Below are positions 4,913 to 6,864 of a DNA stretch of 6,864 nt, piece by piece. The stretch is taken from positions 1-6,864 of the forward strand of contig JAGSPQ010000189.1 in NCBI GenBank assembly GCA_018262385.1. The letters are read 5' to 3'. The position numbers were made by a program, and so were the translations under genes. The notes under the pieces were generated by a model that was not told the DNA's origin, searched no databases, and worked only from the letters and a program-made list of their open reading frames with translations. Origin of the DNA: Myxococcaceae bacterium. Its GTDB lineage: Bacteria > Myxococcota > Myxococcia > Myxococcales > Myxococcaceae. The first letter of the stretch is position 1; each line of letters starts with the position of its first letter.

Positions 4913-6754
4913 ATGGCCCGCCTCACTGCGGCCCTGGCGGTGCTTTGCGCCGCCTCGGCCTGCCAGCAGTCGAACCCCCTCCCGGAGTTGGCCCGCCCCG
5001 AAGAACCCCAGGCGGTAAAGGTGGTGAGGAAGGCGCCGGAAGAGAAGCCGAAGTCCGAGGCCCCGAGGTTGAAGGGGGCCCTTCCGAGCGGAGCCGAGGG
5101 GCAGCTGGGGAAGAAAGACGCCGCCCACCAGGGGATGCTGAAGATCCTCGGCTCCACCGGCACGGGGGGAAGCCTCGACTCGCTGGGCAGCGGCGACGCG
5201 GTCGGCATCGGCGGGCTGGGCACCCGGGGCTCCGGCAGCGGCGCAGGCGGACTCGGGATGCGGGGGCTCGCCGCCAAGGGCGGAGGGGGAGGACTCGGGG
5301 CGCTGGGCGGGGTCGGCTACGGCAGCGGCCACGGGCTGCTCGGGGTGCAGGGCCGCGGTGGCGGGCGGATGATGGCCGACCCGGTGGCGTCCGCCGAGTC
5401 GTACGGCGAATACGGAATCAACGCGTGGGTCCAGACCCAGACCGATCGGCTCTCGACCTTCGCGGTCGACGTCGACACCGCCAGCTACACCGTCGGCCGG
5501 CGCAAGCTGCTCGAGGGCGAGCTTCCGCCGCCCGAGTCGGTGCGGGTCGAGGAGTGGCTCAACTACTTCCGCTACCAGTACCGCGCGCCCGAGGGCGGCC
5601 CGCTGTCGGTGACGCTGAACGCGGCGCCCTCGCCGTTCTCCCCCGGCAAGCACCTGCTGCGGGTCGGCGTGCAGGGCAAGCGGGTGGCGATCCACGAGCG
5701 GAAGATCGCCCACCTCACCTTCCTGGTCGACGTCAGCGGCTCGATGGCTTCGCCTGACAAGCTGCCGCTGGCGAAGCGGGCGCTGCGGATGCTGGTCGAT
5801 GCGCTGCACGACGGCGACACCGTCGCGCTGGTGACCTACGCGGGGAACGTGCGGGTGGTGCTGCCTCCGACCGGGATGGAGAAGAAGGCGCAGATCCACG
5901 AGGCGATCGCCGCGCTCGGAGCGGGCGGCTCGACCGCGATGGCCTCGGGAATCGAGCTGGCCTACGCCGAGGCGGCGAAGACGCTCGACTCGCATTCGGT
6001 CTCGCGGGTGATCATCCTCTCCGACGGGGACGCGAACGTCGGCCGGACCTCGCACGATCAGATCCTGCAGCTGATCGCCGGGAAGATGAAGGAAGGAGTC
6101 ACCGTCACCACCGTCGGCTTCGGGATGGGCAACTACAAGGACCAGCTGATGGAGCAGTTCGCCAACAAGGGGAACGGCAACCACTACTATTGCGACTCGC
6201 TGTTCGAGGCGAAGCGGATCTTCGTCGAGCAGCTGGGCGGCACCCTCGAGGTGATCGCCCAGGACGTGAAGCTGCAGGTCGACTTCGACCCCGCCCAGGT
6301 GAAGGCGTACCGGCTGGTCGGCTACGAGAACCGGGACATCGCCGACCGCGACTTCCGCAACGACAAGGTCGACGCGGGCGAGATCGGCGCCGGCCACAGC
6401 GTCACCGCCCTCTACGAGCTGGAGCTCGCCCCGGGAGCCGGCGACGGCCTGGTCACCGTCCGCCTGCGCGCCAAGAAGCCGCGGGGCGTCGACGCCAGCG
6501 AGCAGGCGTTCAAGTTCCAGGCGAGCGCCCTCGCGTCCCGGTTCGACGAGGCCCCGGCCGATTTCCGGTTCGCCACCGCGGTGATGGGCGCGGCGGAGAT
6601 CTTCCGCCACAGCCCGCACGCGAAGAACTGGAGCTACGCGCTGGTGCAGGAGCTGGCCCGCAGCGCGACTCCCGCCGGAAACGCCGAGCGGGAAGAGTTC
6701 CTCGGGCTGCTCGCCCAGGCGAAGGCGGTGGCCGCTCCGGTCGCCGCGCGCTGA
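4913..6754 (+). CDS. YfbK-family von Willebrand factor type A (VWA) lipoprotein with Gly-rich N-terminal tract
   Basis: This 613-residue protein matches the YfbK-type VWA family along its C-terminal three quarters. Residues 1-17 are a signal peptide with lipobox (MARLTAALAV...ASAC), so Cys17 is the expected lipidated residue. Residues 18-60 are a Pro/Glu/Lys-rich spacer, and 80-152 are a Gly-rich tract. The family's N-terminal domain spans about 163-255 (YGEYGINAWVQ, STFAVDVDTASY, VRVEEWLNYF). The VWA domain spans about 266-440 with a complete MIDAS metal site: DVSGS (Asp273, Ser275, Ser277), Thr341 in GGSTAM, and Asp371 in LSDGD. The C-terminal DUF3520-type region runs from about 440 to 605 (VGYENRDIADRDF, AGEIGAGHSVTALYEL). 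VWA domains bind protein partners through a divalent metal. The substrate of YfbK proteins is not established; some sit beside ECF sigma factor genes. The ATG at 4913 has AGAGG six bases upstream. It is slightly longer than E. coli YfbK (about 575 residues from memory), plausibly because of the Gly-rich tract. Confidence 0.95.
   Translation: MARLTAALAVLCAASACQQSNPLPELARPEEPQAVKVVRKAPEEKPKSEAPRLKGALPSGAEGQLGKKDAAHQGMLKILGSTGTGGSLDSLGSGDAVGIGGLGTRGSGSGAGGLGMRGLAAKGGGGGLGALGGVGYGSGHGLLGVQGRGGGRMMADPVASAESYGEYGINAWVQTQTDRLSTFAVDVDTASYTVGRRKLLEGELPPPESVRVEEWLNYFRYQYRAPEGGPLSVTLNAAPSPFSPGKHLLRVGVQGKRVAIHERKIAHLTFLVDVSGSMASPDKLPLAKRALRMLVDALHDGDTVALVTYAGNVRVVLPPTGMEKKAQIHEAIAALGAGGSTAMASGIELAYAEAAKTLDSHSVSRVIILSDGDANVGRTSHDQILQLIAGKMKEGVTVTTVGFGMGNYKDQLMEQFANKGNGNHYYCDSLFEAKRIFVEQLGGTLEVIAQDVKLQVDFDPAQVKAYRLVGYENRDIADRDFRNDKVDAGEIGAGHSVTALYELELAPGAGDGLVTVRLRAKKPRGVDASEQAFKFQASALASRFDEAPADFRFATAVMGAAEIFRHSPHAKNWSYALVQELARSATPAGNAEREEFLGLLAQAKAVAAPVAAR
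5150..5368 (+). repeat. Gly-rich tract (GLGxRG-like units) in the VWA lipoprotein
   Basis: Residues 80-152 consist of short Gly units with Leu, Ser, Thr and Arg: GIGGLGTRGSGSGAGGLGMRG, then GGGGGLGALGGVGYGSG and GVQGRGGGR. The unit GGLGxRG appears twice, ten or so residues apart. It lies between the charged spacer behind the lipid anchor and the conserved N-terminal YfbK domain. Similar Gly-rich tracts precede the C-terminal domain of myxobacterial AgmX/PglI-type proteins; that resemblance is from memory and unverified. Confidence 0.75.
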
Positions 6755-6864
6755 GGAAGTGCCGGGGGAGTCGGGGCGCGGCGCGGCGAGCGTGCGATCC
6801 CGGAGGTGATCGGAGTCGAAGCGGTGGCGCCCGAGGCGACCAGGCGGGCGGCCGGTTGGACGAG
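6755..6864 (+). other. Last 110 bases: no confident gene; possible 5' end of a downstream gene
   Basis: After the VWA stop the same frame stays open to the window end and contains GTG codons at 6806 and 6824. From 6824 it would read VAPEATRRAAGWT before running out, with a GGAG eight bases upstream (6812-6815). A GTG at 6759 in another frame stops after 16 codons. On the minus strand all three frames are also largely open, as expected at this GC content. No hairpin with a T-run was seen. A downstream gene start near 6806-6824 is possible but cannot be supported from so few codons. Confidence 0.3.

Noticed and set aside
4817..6619. 600-codon open frame on the minus strand opposite the VWA gene
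   Set aside because: The plus strand encodes a clear YfbK-family protein with intact MIDAS residues. The antisense product is low-complexity His/Arg/Val-rich sequence.

Overview
The window is a very GC-rich stretch of bacterial chromosome, most likely from a member of the Myxococcota (myxobacteria or relatives). That placement is an inference from the combination of a RecA with an Ala/Lys tail, a cysteine-rich 'Dickkopf-like' lipoprotein with a poly-Gly spacer, a long Pro-rich cytoplasmic protein with no familiar domain, and a YfbK-type VWA lipoprotein carrying a Gly-rich tract. No rRNA, tRNA, CRISPR array, transposase, phage gene or attachment site was seen. The third-position GC bias produces many long shadow open frames on both strands, which were discarded.

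Layout. 1-339 (+): the C-terminal end of recA, cut by the window edge. 343-1134 (-): a predicted four-helix membrane protein with a soluble helical N-terminal half, convergent with recA, their stop codons three bases apart. 1135-1227: a short divergent intergenic region. 1228-2706 (+): a secreted, lipid-anchored, strongly cysteine-rich protein made of about ten degenerate Cys modules after a poly-Gly spacer. 2767-4827 (+): a 686-residue protein of unknown function with helical N- and C-terminal domains joined by a roughly 300-residue disordered linker that holds two different repeat families. 4828-4912: a short intergenic region with a perfect 9-bp GC-rich hairpin (possible terminator), then a second, imperfect hairpin that covers part of the ribosome binding site of the next gene. 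4913-6754 (+): a YfbK-family VWA lipoprotein with an intact MIDAS metal site. 6755-6864: the last 110 bases, with no gene that can be called with confidence.

How the genes fit together. The three plus-strand genes after recA run in one direction, but the hairpin at 4830-4856 suggests that the VWA gene is a separate transcription unit. The two lipoproteins act outside the cytoplasmic membrane, while the Pro-rich protein has no signal peptide and is predicted to be cytoplasmic. Nothing in the sequence ties them into a single pathway. I do not see a recognisable new defence, mobile or biosynthetic system. The most unusual objects are the two-repeat linker of the 686-residue protein, the Cys-module lipoprotein, and the VWA protein's Gly-rich tract with the hairpin over its ribosome binding site.
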